From positions 1 through 13,852 of the forward strand of contig QNBX01000119.1 in assembly GCA_003644265.1 (NCBI GenBank): 13,852 nucleotides of DNA. Reading direction: 5' to 3'. Positions 6,319-13,703 of the stretch are shown one piece after another. The notes below the pieces were generated by a model that saw only the letters and a list, made by a program, of their open reading frames with translations, was not told the DNA's origin and did no database searches. Position numbers and translations under genes: made by a program. The stretch's first letter is position 1. The number at the start of each line of letters is the position of its first letter. The DNA comes from Planctomycetota bacterium. Its GTDB lineage: Bacteria > Planctomycetota > B15-G4.

Positions 6319-8519
6319 GGCGGGCGGCCCGTGCTCGGCGGCGGCTCGCCGCGCAGACCGTCCGACTCCCGGAGCTCTTCGCGCTGCGTCAGCGTGCGCT
6401 CGGTCTCGCGCGGGTCGACCTCGCGACAGGCCTGCTCGACGCGCTGGGCCAGCAGCTGGTAGTCGGGGTCGCCGGTGGCGTCGTGGAACTCGAGCGCCAG
6501 CAGCACGAAGCGCAGCAGGTGGCGCAGGATCAGGCCCTCGCTCTTGGCCAGCTCGCGCGCGCCGGTGAACTTGTGGAAATCGCCGTTGCCCTGGGCGATC
6601 CCGCCGGCGATCCACTTGGTCTGCACCTCGGTCTCTTCGGGCACGGCCAGCTCGTGCTCGTAGGCCAGGGCCAGCATCTCCGGGAACGTCGGCGGCAGCT
6701 CGGGGCGGTCCTCCCAGAAGGCGCGCGGGCCGTCGCGCTCTTCGGGCGGCGGCGGCGGGTCGAGGCTGACGCCCATGGAGATCATGAGCGGCTCCATGAC
6801 CTCGACCTGCAGTGTGCCCGGCTCCAGGTCGTAGGGCAGATCGCAGCGCTTGATGACGCGATAGGGCAGGGGCAGCACGGACTCCAGCGCCAGCGTCTTC
6901 TCGTCGATGCTGGACGTCGCCAGGGTGCGCTGCAGCCAGGCGCCAAAGAGCGGATCGATCGAGCGCCAACGCAGCAGCTGCTCGATGTCGTCAGCGACGG
7001 TGATGTCGTCGGAGCCTTCTTGTCGCGTCACGTAGCCGAAGGCCTGCAGGTTGGCCAGCATGGCGTCGAGCTGCAGGTTGAAGTGCTTGAGCTTCTCCTC
7101 CGACTCGAGCCGCTTGCCCAGGAAGTCGCGCACCACGCCCAGCTCGGCGTGCTGCACCAGCAGCCACACGAGGAAGCGGTACGGGATCATGGAGCGGCTC
7201 TTGAGCCGCGCGGGCCCGGCCTCGATCAGCTGCTTGAACTGCCCCTCGCTCCAGTACTGCTCGGTGCTGCGGCGCTTGGGCTGCTTCTTGCTGAGGGCCT
7301 TGAGCGCCTTGAGGATGCCCGGGTCCTTGCTGCCCGTGGCCTCCAGCTTGTCGCGCTTCAGCTTCCACTTGTGGATCTTGATGTCGTCCTCGTGGGCGAC
7401 GGCGTACACGTGGCCCTCGGTGTCGAACTGCGGCCGTCCGGCGCGCCCGAACATCTGGTGCGCGTCCGAGCTGGGCAGCAGCTTCTTGGCCCGTGGCGGG
7501 CCCTTGATGATGGTGGTCAGCACCACCGAGCGCGCGGGCAGGTTGATGCCGGCGGCCAGGGTCTCGGTGCAGATCACGAAGGGCAGCAGGCGCTTGGAGA
7601 ACAGCTCCTCCACCACGCGTTTGTTGCGCGGCATGATGCCAGCGTGGTGCACGCCCACGCCGCGGATGAGCATCTGACGCAGCTTGCCTCCCACGCCCTT
7701 GGAGAGCCCGTGGCGGTCGATGATCTCTTCGATCTGCGGGCGCGTGGCCTTGTCGATCAGCGGCAGGCCCTTGAGGCGCTCGGCGATCTCCCAGCACTCG
7801 TCGCGCGAGAAACAGAACACCAGCGCGGGGCTCTTGGCGTCGTCGCCGCCCGCCGCCATCTGCACCAGGTGGTCGGTCAGCAGCGTGTCGCCGACCCAGT
7901 GGTATTGCAGCGGCACCTTGCGCTCGTCGGTGCGGATCAGGCGCACCGAGCGGTCGTGCTGCTGCTTGAGCCAGAGCACGAAGTCGACCGGGTTGCCCAC
8001 GGTGGCCGAGAGCAGCAGCACGCGGATGTGCTTGGGCAGCAGGGCCAGGGACAGCTCCCAGACCACGCCGCGGTCGCGGTCGTTGAAGGAGTGGAACTCG
8101 TCCATGACCACGGCGGACACGTCGCTCATGTCGCGCGTGCCGTCGAGCAGGTGGTTGAGCAGGATCTCCGCCACGACCACCAGCACGGGCGCGTCGGGGT
8201 TGACCTTGTGGTTGCCGGTGACGAGCCCCACGTCCTCCGGCGCGAAGCCCCAGGACACGGCCTGGGTCTGCATCTCGCGGAACTTCTGGTCCGTCAACGC
8301 GATCAGCGGCGTGGTGTAGTAAATGCGCTTGCGCGCGTGCAGCGCCTCGAAGATGGCCGTCTCGGCGATGAGCGTCTTGCCCATGCCCGTGGGCGCGGTG
8401 ATGAGCAGCCCGCCCTCCACCTCGAACCACGCCAGGATGGCCTCCTCCTGGAATGAGTAGGGCTCGTATGGCAGCGCGTCGAGCCAGAGCGCGCAGATCT
8501 CGTCTCGTGTGGGTGGCAT
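6315..8519 (-). CDS. Ski2/Mtr4-like DExH-box helicase
   Basis: A 734-residue superfamily 2 helicase, probably acting on RNA or structured nucleic acid in the cytoplasm using ATP. Motifs in order: a Q-like region near Tyr21-Gln24, Walker A APTGMGKT (42-49), Walker B DEFH (140-143), SAT (171-173), a second RecA domain with VFCFSRDE near 234-241, TETLAAGINLPA (318-329) and motif VI QMFGRAGR (355-362). The 'AGINLPA' and 'GRAGRP' forms are typical of the Ski2-like family. The C-terminal half has a basic stretch at about 400-425, presumed helical domains, and a Pro-rich linker (PPPPPEERD). ATG at 8519 is chosen; a GTG at 8570 would add 17 residues of unconvincing sequence. The gene follows the DUF3300-like gene by 57 bases and overlaps the downstream gene by ATGA. 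The substrate is not visible. Confidence 0.88.
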   Translation of the reverse strand: MPPTRDEICALWLDALPYEPYSFQEEAILAWFEVEGGLLITAPTGMGKTLIAETAIFEALHARKRIYYTTPLIALTDQKFREMQTQAVSWGFAPEDVGLVTGNHKVNPDAPVLVVVAEILLNHLLDGTRDMSDVSAVVMDEFHSFNDRDRGVVWELSLALLPKHIRVLLLSATVGNPVDFVLWLKQQHDRSVRLIRTDERKVPLQYHWVGDTLLTDHLVQMAAGGDDAKSPALVFCFSRDECWEIAERLKGLPLIDKATRPQIEEIIDRHGLSKGVGGKLRQMLIRGVGVHHAGIMPRNKRVVEELFSKRLLPFVICTETLAAGINLPARSVVLTTIIKGPPRAKKLLPSSDAHQMFGRAGRPQFDTEGHVYAVAHEDDIKIHKWKLKRDKLEATGSKDPGILKALKALSKKQPKRRSTEQYWSEGQFKQLIEAGPARLKSRSMIPYRFLVWLLVQHAELGVVRDFLGKRLESEEKLKHFNLQLDAMLANLQAFGYVTRQEGSDDITVADDIEQLLRWRSIDPLFGAWLQRTLATSSIDEKTLALESVLPLPYRVIKRCDLPYDLEPGTLQVEVMEPLMISMGVSLDPPPPPEERDGPRAFWEDRPELPPTFPEMLALAYEHELAVPEETEVQTKWIAGGIAQGNGDFHKFTGARELAKSEGLILRHLLRFVLLALEFHDATGDPDYQLLAQRVEQACREVDPRETERTLTQREELRESDGLRGEPPPSTGRPP

Positions 8520-8576
8520 CTTCAGCGCAGGGTAGCACCCGGGTTGCGCGCGGCCGCGCACGTCTGCCACACGCTG

Positions 8577-9527
8577 CTAGTAGAACGCGTGCCAGCCCAT
8601 CATGCTCGTGAGGCGACGCGCCGGGTCGTCGCGGTTGCGGCTGTGGTTGCGCGAGATGAGCAGGCCGGGCATGAGGCTGCGGCGCGCGCCGACGTTGGGG
8701 TAGTGCGTGCCCCCGCCGCCAGCGCCGCCCCCGCCCTTGCCAAAGCCGCCCAGGGCGCCGGTGCGCATGCTGGTGATGGAGTCCAGCGAGCGCAGGCCCG
8801 CTGCCGCCGTGCGGTAGCCGGGGAACGTGAGCGCGGGGCCGTAGGCCAGCAGCTGCGGGCCCTCCTCCAGCGGGGTCAGGTACACCAGCGAGCCGTCGTA
8901 GCGTGGGACCCGCAGCACGGTCTCGTCCGTGAGTCCGATGGTGATGCGGCCGTCGATGTCCTTCACGGTGATCACGCTGTCGGTCTTGAGGTTGCCGACC
9001 TCCAGGGCGCCGCGCCGCACGCGCTGAATGGCCGTCATGACCTCCGCGCGCTTGAACGTCATGCCCTGTTTCATGAGGTCCATCCACTCGGGGTTGTCGG
9101 CCATCAGGTGCAGCAGCTCGGGCGCATGCGCGAGCACGGCCAGGTGCCCGCTGGGCATGGGCGGCGGCTTCTGGTCGTTGGGGTGTTCCGCCATGGCGGC
9201 CGCAGCCTTGATCAGCGCCTCGGGATTGCTCAGCGCGCCCATCACCGGTGTGAGCAACATGTCGGGCGCCAGCGCCATCGGAGCCACCAGGCCGTCGAAG
9301 AACTCCTCGGCCGTCGGCGGCTGGTTCGAGCCCAGGCTGTCGTCCTGCAACACCAGCGGTGCGCGCGGTGCGGCGGCCTGGACGTCTGGGTCGTCCGTGC
9401 TCGACGGCTCGCCCGCAGCAGGCGCGGCGGGGTCCTCGTCGGCGGGAGGCGGCGTCGGCGCGTCTTGGCAGGCCAGGGCCGGGGAGCAGGCAAGCGTGAC
9501 GGTGAGGCTCAGAAGCAAGCAACGCAT
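8577..9527 (-). CDS. Exported DUF3300-like protein with Gly-rich tail
   Basis: A 316-residue secreted protein of unknown function. The start at 9527 is set by GGAG seven bases upstream and by a signal peptide (MRCLLLSLTVTLACSPALA), with cleavage near Ala19. Cys20 could be lipidated, although the lipobox is poor. A low-complexity Pro/Ala/Asp linker covers about 22-70. Residues 75-220 follow the DUF3300 pattern: FDGLVAPMALAPDMLLTPVM (77-96), SNPEAL, HAPELLHLMADNPEWMDLM (134-152), an AEVMTAIQRVRRGALEVGNLK segment at about 161-181, and a beta-rich part including VLRVPRYDGSLVYL (204-217). Residues about 258-274 are Gly-rich, and the last 40 are basic and His/Arg-rich, ending GWHAFY. It is probably the first gene of the leftward operon and is divergent from the SDR gene. 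Confidence 0.8.
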   Translation of the reverse strand: MRCLLLSLTVTLACSPALACQDAPTPPPADEDPAAPAAGEPSSTDDPDVQAAAPRAPLVLQDDSLGSNQPPTAEEFFDGLVAPMALAPDMLLTPVMGALSNPEALIKAAAAMAEHPNDQKPPPMPSGHLAVLAHAPELLHLMADNPEWMDLMKQGMTFKRAEVMTAIQRVRRGALEVGNLKTDSVITVKDIDGRITIGLTDETVLRVPRYDGSLVYLTPLEEGPQLLAYGPALTFPGYRTAAAGLRSLDSITSMRTGALGGFGKGGGGAGGGGTHYPNVGARRSLMPGLLISRNHSRNRDDPARRLTSMMGWHAFY

Positions 9528-9736
9528 GAATCGACTCCGAGGCCGCGCGGGGGCTCCATCTTGCCACGCCTGGACAGGCTGCGCACAACCGGCTCTGGTG
9601 GCCTGTGCCCACGCGGCTTGGGCTGGGGGCGCTCGCCCGCGGTCACCCATGGCGCTGGAGGCGTCCCGTGATGCGCGCTCGCTGATCGCCGCGTGCCTAT
9701 GCTGTGAGCTCTCATGAGCTTCCCCGCGAGAGCGCC
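9528..9736. promoter_or_regulatory. Divergent promoter region between DUF3300-like and SDR genes
   Basis: These 209 bases must carry the starts of two divergent transcripts. On the plus strand TATGCT at 9698-9703 is a four-of-six match to a -10 box, 33 bases before the SDR start codon, and it is followed by the inverted repeat AGCTC-TCAT-GAGCT (9707-9720), which could be a small operator or just a 5' leader hairpin. On the minus strand no convincing box was found, although the DUF3300-like gene has a good GGAG ribosome site just before its ATG. Confidence 0.35.
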
Positions 9737-10426
9737 ATGCCAGCCACGCCGCGTACAATCCTGATCACGGGCGCCACCCGCGGCATCGGCCGCGCGCTGA
9801 CCGACCGGTTTGTAGAGCAAGGGCACGTGGTCATGGGCTGTGGGCGGAACAGCGAGGCGCTCTCGGAGTTGCGCGCGGCTCACCCGGCGCCGCACGACTT
9901 CCGAGCGCTGGACGTCTCGGATGCGGGCGCGGTGCAGGCCTGGGCCGCGGATCTGGCCGCAGCGGGGCAGGTGCCCGATCTGCTGATCAACAACGCCGCG
10001 TTGATGAACGAGTTGGCGCCGTGGTGGCGGGTGCCCGCCCACGAGCTCGAACGCATGCTGGCCGTGAACGTCGGCGGCGTGGCCAACCTCGTGCGCGCGT
10101 TCTTGCCTGCCATGATCGCGGCGGGGTGTGGGGTGGTGGTCAACTTCAGCTCCGGCTGGGGCCGCTCCACTTCCCCCGAGGTGGGTCCGTATTGCGCGAC
10201 CAAGTACGCGGTGGAGGGCCTCTCCGGCAGCCTGGCGCAGGAGCTGCCGACGGGTCTGGCCTGCGTGGTCCTGAGCCCCGGCGTGGTCGACACCGACATG
10301 CTGCGCAGGTGTCAGCCCGACGTGGCGGCAGTCAGCGACGGCCCCCAGGCCTGGGCCCGGCGCAACGCAGAGTGCCTGCTGGCGCTGGGTCCCGAGCACA
10401 ACGGCAGCAGGCTGAATCTGAGCTGA
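9737..10426 (+). CDS. Short-chain dehydrogenase/reductase (SDR family)
   Basis: A 229-residue classical SDR, an NAD(P)-dependent oxidoreductase of the cytoplasm. The Rossmann motif TGATRGIG lies at 11-18, the NNAA motif at 85-88, and the catalytic set is Asn111, Ser139 (NFSSG), Tyr152 and Lys156 (YCATK); the substrate-side PG motif is at 181-182. An Arg after the second strand (GCGRN, Arg37) favours NADP(H) over NAD(H), as an inference. The ATG at 9737 is preferred over the in-frame ATG at 9704, because the 11 extra residues would precede the usual N-terminal strand and a purine-rich GAGAG lies just upstream of 9737. The substrate is unknown. The next gene, NAD+ synthetase, is 77 bases downstream on the same strand. 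Confidence 0.88.
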   Translation: MPATPRTILITGATRGIGRALTDRFVEQGHVVMGCGRNSEALSELRAAHPAPHDFRALDVSDAGAVQAWAADLAAAGQVPDLLINNAALMNELAPWWRVPAHELERMLAVNVGGVANLVRAFLPAMIAAGCGVVVNFSSGWGRSTSPEVGPYCATKYAVEGLSGSLAQELPTGLACVVLSPGVVDTDMLRRCQPDVAAVSDGPQAWARRNAECLLALGPEHNGSRLNLS

Positions 10427-10457
10427 CGTGCGCCCGGCGCCCGTGCGACACTGCCCC

Positions 10458-10477
10458 CGCGCGCCCCGTTGCGCGCG
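10458..10477 (+). other. GC-rich hairpin between SDR and nadE
   Basis: A perfect 7-bp inverted repeat CGCGCGC/GCGCGCG closes a 6-base loop (CCCGTT) in the 77-base gap, ending 26 bases before the NadE start codon. There is no T run after it, so a rho-independent terminator is doubtful. It could stabilise the upstream mRNA end or reduce read-through. Alternating GC is also common by chance at this base composition. Confidence 0.35.
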
Positions 10478-10503
10478 CTCGGCCCCCGCTGGATCTTCGT
10501 GCC

Positions 10504-11511
10504 ATGCCCGTCCTCGATGTCGAGGCTCTGATCGCTGAACGCGTCAGCGCGTTGTCCGCCTATCACAGCCACACGGGCATCTCGCGGGCCGAGCTGGACG
10601 TCTCGGGAGGGGTCGACTCCGCCACCTTGTTGTGCCTGTTGTCGCGGGCGATCGGCGCCGAGCAGGTCACCGCGGTCTACATCGACATCCACTCGGCCGA
10701 CGTGTTCCGCGACCGCGCCCTGGCCGCGGCCGACGCCGCCGGCGTAGCGCTGGTGCTCCTGGACGCGACGGCGGCCTTTGACACGCTGCACGCCGCCATG
10801 CTGTCGGCCTTGGGCGAGGCTGGCTTCGACCTGGCCACGGTGCGCGCGCAGATGGCGGCCGACCCGTCGGTGAACGGCTCCATCCGCTCATGCCTGCGTG
10901 CGCCCATCGGTCGCGGGCTCAATCGTCTGACCGGTGGCGGCATCCGTCACGGCACGGGCAACGAGTGCGAGGACCGCTTCGTGCGCTTCTATCAGAAGGG
11001 CGGCGACGGCGAGGTCGACACCAACCCCCTGGCCATGCTCGCCAAGGGCGAGATCTTCCAGCTGGCGCGAGGGCTGGGCGTGCCGCGCTCGATCCTGGCG
11101 GCCGTGCCGTCGCCCGACCTGCACGGCATCGGCGAGGCCCACAACGACGAGGACGAGCTGCGCGAGGCCACGGGCGTGCACTGGACCTACAGCACGATCG
11201 ATCTCGACACCGGCGCCTATAGCTACACGGGCACCATGGAGCGCATGGCGCGTCTGTTGGACGGCTCGCCCGAGCTGTTCGGTCCCGAGCAACCCGACTG
11301 GGAGGCCCTGGCAAGCCGGGCCCTGCAGTCCAGCTTCCCAGCGGCTCACTTCTCGCGCGAGGCTGTGCTGGAGTATCTCCATAGCGCCCGGCATCTGGAG
11401 GCCAGCACGCGCCACAAGTGGAATCCCAACTGTCCGTCGCTGGGCGACCGCGCGGCGCTGCTCGAGGCCGGACTGCTCACGGACGAGTTGCCTGAGCCCG
11501 GCGGGGCCTGA
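10504..11511 (+). CDS. nadE: NAD+ synthetase, ammonia-dependent type
   Basis: A 335-residue enzyme predicted to make NAD+ from deamido-NAD+, ATP and ammonia in the cytoplasm. The ATP pyrophosphatase P-loop SGGVDS is at 34-39. Further NadE features are SIRSCLRAPI (127-135), HGTGNECED (149-157) where the family has GTGN-x-SE, the GDGEVDTNPLAMLAKGEIF region (167-185), PSPDL (202-206), and DEDEL (215-219), which matches the family DEDELG signature. There is no nitrilase-type glutaminase domain, so the nitrogen source is free ammonia or a separate partner. It is somewhat longer than typical short NadE proteins of about 250-280 residues because of a C-terminal extension after about 260. The start is the first ATG giving the P-loop at a normal distance, with only a weak GGA upstream. 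Confidence 0.85.
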   Translation: MPVLDVEALIAERVSALSAYHSHTGISRAELDVSGGVDSATLLCLLSRAIGAEQVTAVYIDIHSADVFRDRALAAADAAGVALVLLDATAAFDTLHAAMLSALGEAGFDLATVRAQMAADPSVNGSIRSCLRAPIGRGLNRLTGGGIRHGTGNECEDRFVRFYQKGGDGEVDTNPLAMLAKGEIFQLARGLGVPRSILAAVPSPDLHGIGEAHNDEDELREATGVHWTYSTIDLDTGAYSYTGTMERMARLLDGSPELFGPEQPDWEALASRALQSSFPAAHFSREAVLEYLHSARHLEASTRHKWNPNCPSLGDRAALLEAGLLTDELPEPGGA

Positions 11512-11699
11512 TCTGCGCAAAGAGGGGCGTGAGGCTGCCAGGGTCTGCTGGCGCTCCGGCGGCAGGTCCCACGTGCTCCGGAGCGAGCCCCGTGTGTCTG
11601 TATGCTGGGCTTCCGCTGGCATGACCCTGTGCTGGTCCGGTCAACGGTTGCCGAGGGCGCACCTCGACGCCGTGTTTCCCGGGAAAGAGGATCGCCGTC
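11512..11699 (+). promoter_or_regulatory. Promoter region of the M23 peptidase gene
   Basis: This 188-base gap holds a weak hairpin (GCCAG/CTGGC, 11537-11552) shortly after the nadE stop, a perfect 10-base palindrome GCTCCGGAGC at about 11575-11584, and TATGCT at 11601-11606, the same -10-like hexamer as before the SDR gene. If used, it would give a leader of about 85 bases. AGAGG at 11686-11690 is the likely ribosome site for the ATG at 11700. Confidence 0.35.
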
Positions 11700-13469
11700 A
11701 TGAACAAGCTGAGCTCGCTCGCGCTCGCCGTGTGTCTCGCCACTCCCGTCAGCCTGCTGGCCCAGGGCGGGCTCGGCGGCGGCGGCTCGCTGGACGACCC
11801 CGCCGGACGCCCCGACTGCATCTCGCCCACTGAGCGCGCGCTCATCGCGCAGCTCACGGCCGCGTGGCAAGCCTCGGGCCAGGCCCTGCCGTCCTACGCC
11901 GGCGTGGCGCCCTACGCCTTCTATCCCCAGGCGGGCAACCTGTACGAGGATCTGTGGATCAGCAACTACGTCGATCTCGACGGCTCAAGCGGCATCCTCG
12001 ATTGGCATTGCGGGTCATACACGTACGACGGGCACGACGCCTCCGACTCGCTGATCCGCTCGTTCGGCGAGCAGCTCCTGGGTGTGCCCGTCTTCGCGGT
12101 GGATGACGGCGTGGTCATCAGCACCGCCGACGGCAACCCGGACATGAACACGGTCTGGTCCGGACAGCCCGCCAACTTCGTGCTGATAGACCACGGCGGC
12201 GGGCGCACCGGCTACTACTGGCACCTGAAGAATGGTTCGGTGGCGGTGTCGACCGGGGCGACGGTCGTCGCCGGCCAGCAGCTCGGGCTCACCGCGTCGA
12301 GCGGCAACAGCAGCTACCCGCATCTGCACTTCGGAACGTACGACGTCGGCTCCGCGACCGAGGTCTTCACCGGAGCGTGCAACCCGGGCCCCAGCGGCTG
12401 GGTGGACCAGGAGGCGCTGGTGACCACGCCGTTCGTGTGGGACTTCGGCTTCTCGCGCTTGGACTTGGCCTCGATTGACCCGCCCGACGCGTTCCCGCGC
12501 ACGGGACAGGTGGCCTTCGCGGATCCCTCCATCTATCACTGGGTCCTGTTGCCGAGCCTGCCCGCGTTCAGCGACTGGCGCGTGGTCTACAAACGCCCCG
12601 ACGGCACCACGGCGTTCGACACCGGCAACTTCGGCTTCGGCAACAGCACGTCGTTCAAGTTCTCGTGGTTGTGGTGGGGTTTCGACATCCCCGAGATGCA
12701 CACCTTGGCGGGCGAGTGGTCGCTTGAGCTGTCCATCAACGGCACGCTGCTGGTGGACGCGCCCATCGACGTGCTGCCGGTCTACGACCCGCTCTTCAAC
12801 CACGCGCCCGAGCCCATCAGCGCCGAGCTGCTGCCCGCGGATCCCGGCATCAACGACGTGCTGCGCGCCGTCGTGACCAGTGACTCGGTCATGGACGACC
12901 TCGACTACGACATGCTCACTCACGACTGGACCTGGAGCGTTGACGGCAGCGTGGTGCGCTCCGTCACCACGGGCGCCCGCAGCGACATGCTGCCGGCCCT
13001 GTCCTTGGGCGGCTACGTGACCTGTGACGTGACGCCCGGGGACGGCACCGACAGCGGCGCCACGGTCGCGCTGGAGGCGGCGATCCAGGGTCCGGCCTTC
13101 AGCACCAGCGGGCAGGCTCTGGGTGGCGTGGGGGGGGCACCTGAGATCGTGGGGGTGGGCAGCCTGGTGCCGGCCTCGAGCGTGAAGCTGGTGCTGGCCA
13201 ACGCCGCACCCAGCAGCGCCGCATGGCTGGTGCTGGGAGCCGTTGCGATCAACGCGCCTTTCAAGGGCGGCGTGCTCGGACCCGACCCGAGCCCGCCCGG
13301 GTTCTTCGTGCTCCAGCAGACCGACGCCGACGGCTTGACCCGGGTGGACACGACCTGGCCCGCCGGGCTCTCATCGGGGCTGTCGATCTGGATGCAGTGG
13401 TGGGTCCAGGACGCCAGTGGGCCCCGTGGTTTCACGGCCAGCGAGACGCTGCATGGCGTCACGCCGTAG
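11700..13469 (+). CDS. Secreted M23-family metallopeptidase with Ig/PKD-like region and planctomycete-type C-terminal module
   Basis: A 589-residue exported protein. The signal peptide is at 1-22 (cleavage after SLLA/Q), followed by a Gly-rich spacer. The LytM/M23 domain covers about 95-225, with zinc and catalytic residues His112 and Asp116 (H-x-x-x-D in DGHDASD), His175 in YYWHL, and His208-Leu-His210 in SSYPHLHFG. M23 enzymes usually cut peptidoglycan cross-bridges or Gly-rich peptides, so it may remodel the wall or attack other cells; the zinc set looks complete. Residues about 245-365 are beta-rich and Trp-rich, 367-465 resemble a PKD/Ig-like repeat (THDWTWSVDG, DVTPGDGTDSG), and 470-589 form a compact module (APEIVGVGSLVPASSVKLVL) that I associate with secreted planctomycete proteins. 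No anchoring helix is seen. Confidence 0.85.
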   Translation: MNKLSSLALAVCLATPVSLLAQGGLGGGGSLDDPAGRPDCISPTERALIAQLTAAWQASGQALPSYAGVAPYAFYPQAGNLYEDLWISNYVDLDGSSGILDWHCGSYTYDGHDASDSLIRSFGEQLLGVPVFAVDDGVVISTADGNPDMNTVWSGQPANFVLIDHGGGRTGYYWHLKNGSVAVSTGATVVAGQQLGLTASSGNSSYPHLHFGTYDVGSATEVFTGACNPGPSGWVDQEALVTTPFVWDFGFSRLDLASIDPPDAFPRTGQVAFADPSIYHWVLLPSLPAFSDWRVVYKRPDGTTAFDTGNFGFGNSTSFKFSWLWWGFDIPEMHTLAGEWSLELSINGTLLVDAPIDVLPVYDPLFNHAPEPISAELLPADPGINDVLRAVVTSDSVMDDLDYDMLTHDWTWSVDGSVVRSVTTGARSDMLPALSLGGYVTCDVTPGDGTDSGATVALEAAIQGPAFSTSGQALGGVGGAPEIVGVGSLVPASSVKLVLANAAPSSAAWLVLGAVAINAPFKGGVLGPDPSPPGFFVLQQTDADGLTRVDTTWPAGLSSGLSIWMQWWVQDASGPRGFTASETLHGVTP

Positions 13470-13513
13470 CTGACACGGCCTGTTCCGCGACTACGGAAGC
13501 GCAGCAGGAAGGC

Positions 13514-13534
13514 GGCGGGGTGAGTCGCCCCGCC
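13514..13534 (+). terminator. Hairpin after the M23 gene, possible terminator
   Basis: GGCGGGG and CCCCGCC form a perfect 7-bp stem around a 7-base loop (TGAGTCG), 45 bases after the M23 stop codon and just before the end of a possible minus-strand small gene. Its position suits a bidirectional terminator, but there is no T run on either side. Confidence 0.4.
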
Positions 13535-13541
13535 AGCTCCG

Positions 13542-13682
13542 TCACTCGATGGCGACGCGGATCAGGTCAAAGCTGCCCAGCCCACGCAGGTCTTCGCCGG
13601 TGTGGACGAAGTCGTCGCAGGTCAGCCGTACGGCCAGCCAGCGGCGGTTCGTCCCGACGCGCGCCCCTGGCGTACGATCCAT
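13542..13682 (-). CDS. Possible small protein of 46 residues, or a gene remnant
   Basis: A minus-strand frame from ATG 13682 to TGA 13544-13542 encodes 46 residues (MDRTPGARVGTNRRWLAVRL, then a segment ending LGSFDLIRVAIE). Third positions are mostly G or C, as in the neighbouring genes, and the translation is well mixed with alternating hydrophobic residues rather than the Arg/Pro-rich output of shadow frames. No ribosome site is evident. The frame remains open upstream across the start of the plus-strand gene at 13704, so it may instead be the surviving C-terminal end of a larger gene. I do not recognise the family. Confidence 0.35.
   Translation of the reverse strand: MDRTPGARVGTNRRWLAVRLTCDDFVHTGEDLRGLGSFDLIRVAIE
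13672..13677 (+). promoter_or_regulatory. -10-like element TACGAT before the last gene
   Basis: TACGAT agrees with TATAAT at four positions, including the key TA at the start and T at the end, and sits 26 bases before the ATG at 13704. It overlaps the start of the possible minus-strand small gene. No -35 box is clear. Confidence 0.3.
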
Positions 13683-13703
13683 GATCACCCGTGGGAGTCG
13701 AGG

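Noticed and set aside
6319..6969. Longer start for the Thr-type lipoprotein at 6969.
   Set aside because: The extra 217 residues are Arg/Ala-rich shadow inside the helicase gene and would place the signal peptide and lipobox in the middle of the protein.
6183..8456. A 757-codon plus-strand open frame opposite the helicase gene.
   Set aside because: Its translation is a low-complexity string of Val, Leu, Gln, His, Arg and Gly typical of antisense shadow in GC-rich DNA, while the minus strand carries a full ordered set of helicase motifs.
8690..8760. GC-rich near-repetitive stretch that might be a small tandem repeat.
   Set aside because: It is explained by the Gly-rich segment (GKGGGGAGGGG) of the DUF3300-like protein.
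6991..9612. An 873-codon minus-strand open frame overlapping the helicase and DUF3300-like genes.
   Set aside because: It is Arg/Ala/Gly/His-rich without motifs or hydrophobic core, in a different frame from two genes that have signal peptide or helicase signatures.
10021..10503. An in-frame upstream extension of NadE starting at 10021.
   Set aside because: It would overlap most of the SDR gene in another frame and adds Arg/Gly-rich sequence before a P-loop that sits normally when the ATG at 10504 is used.
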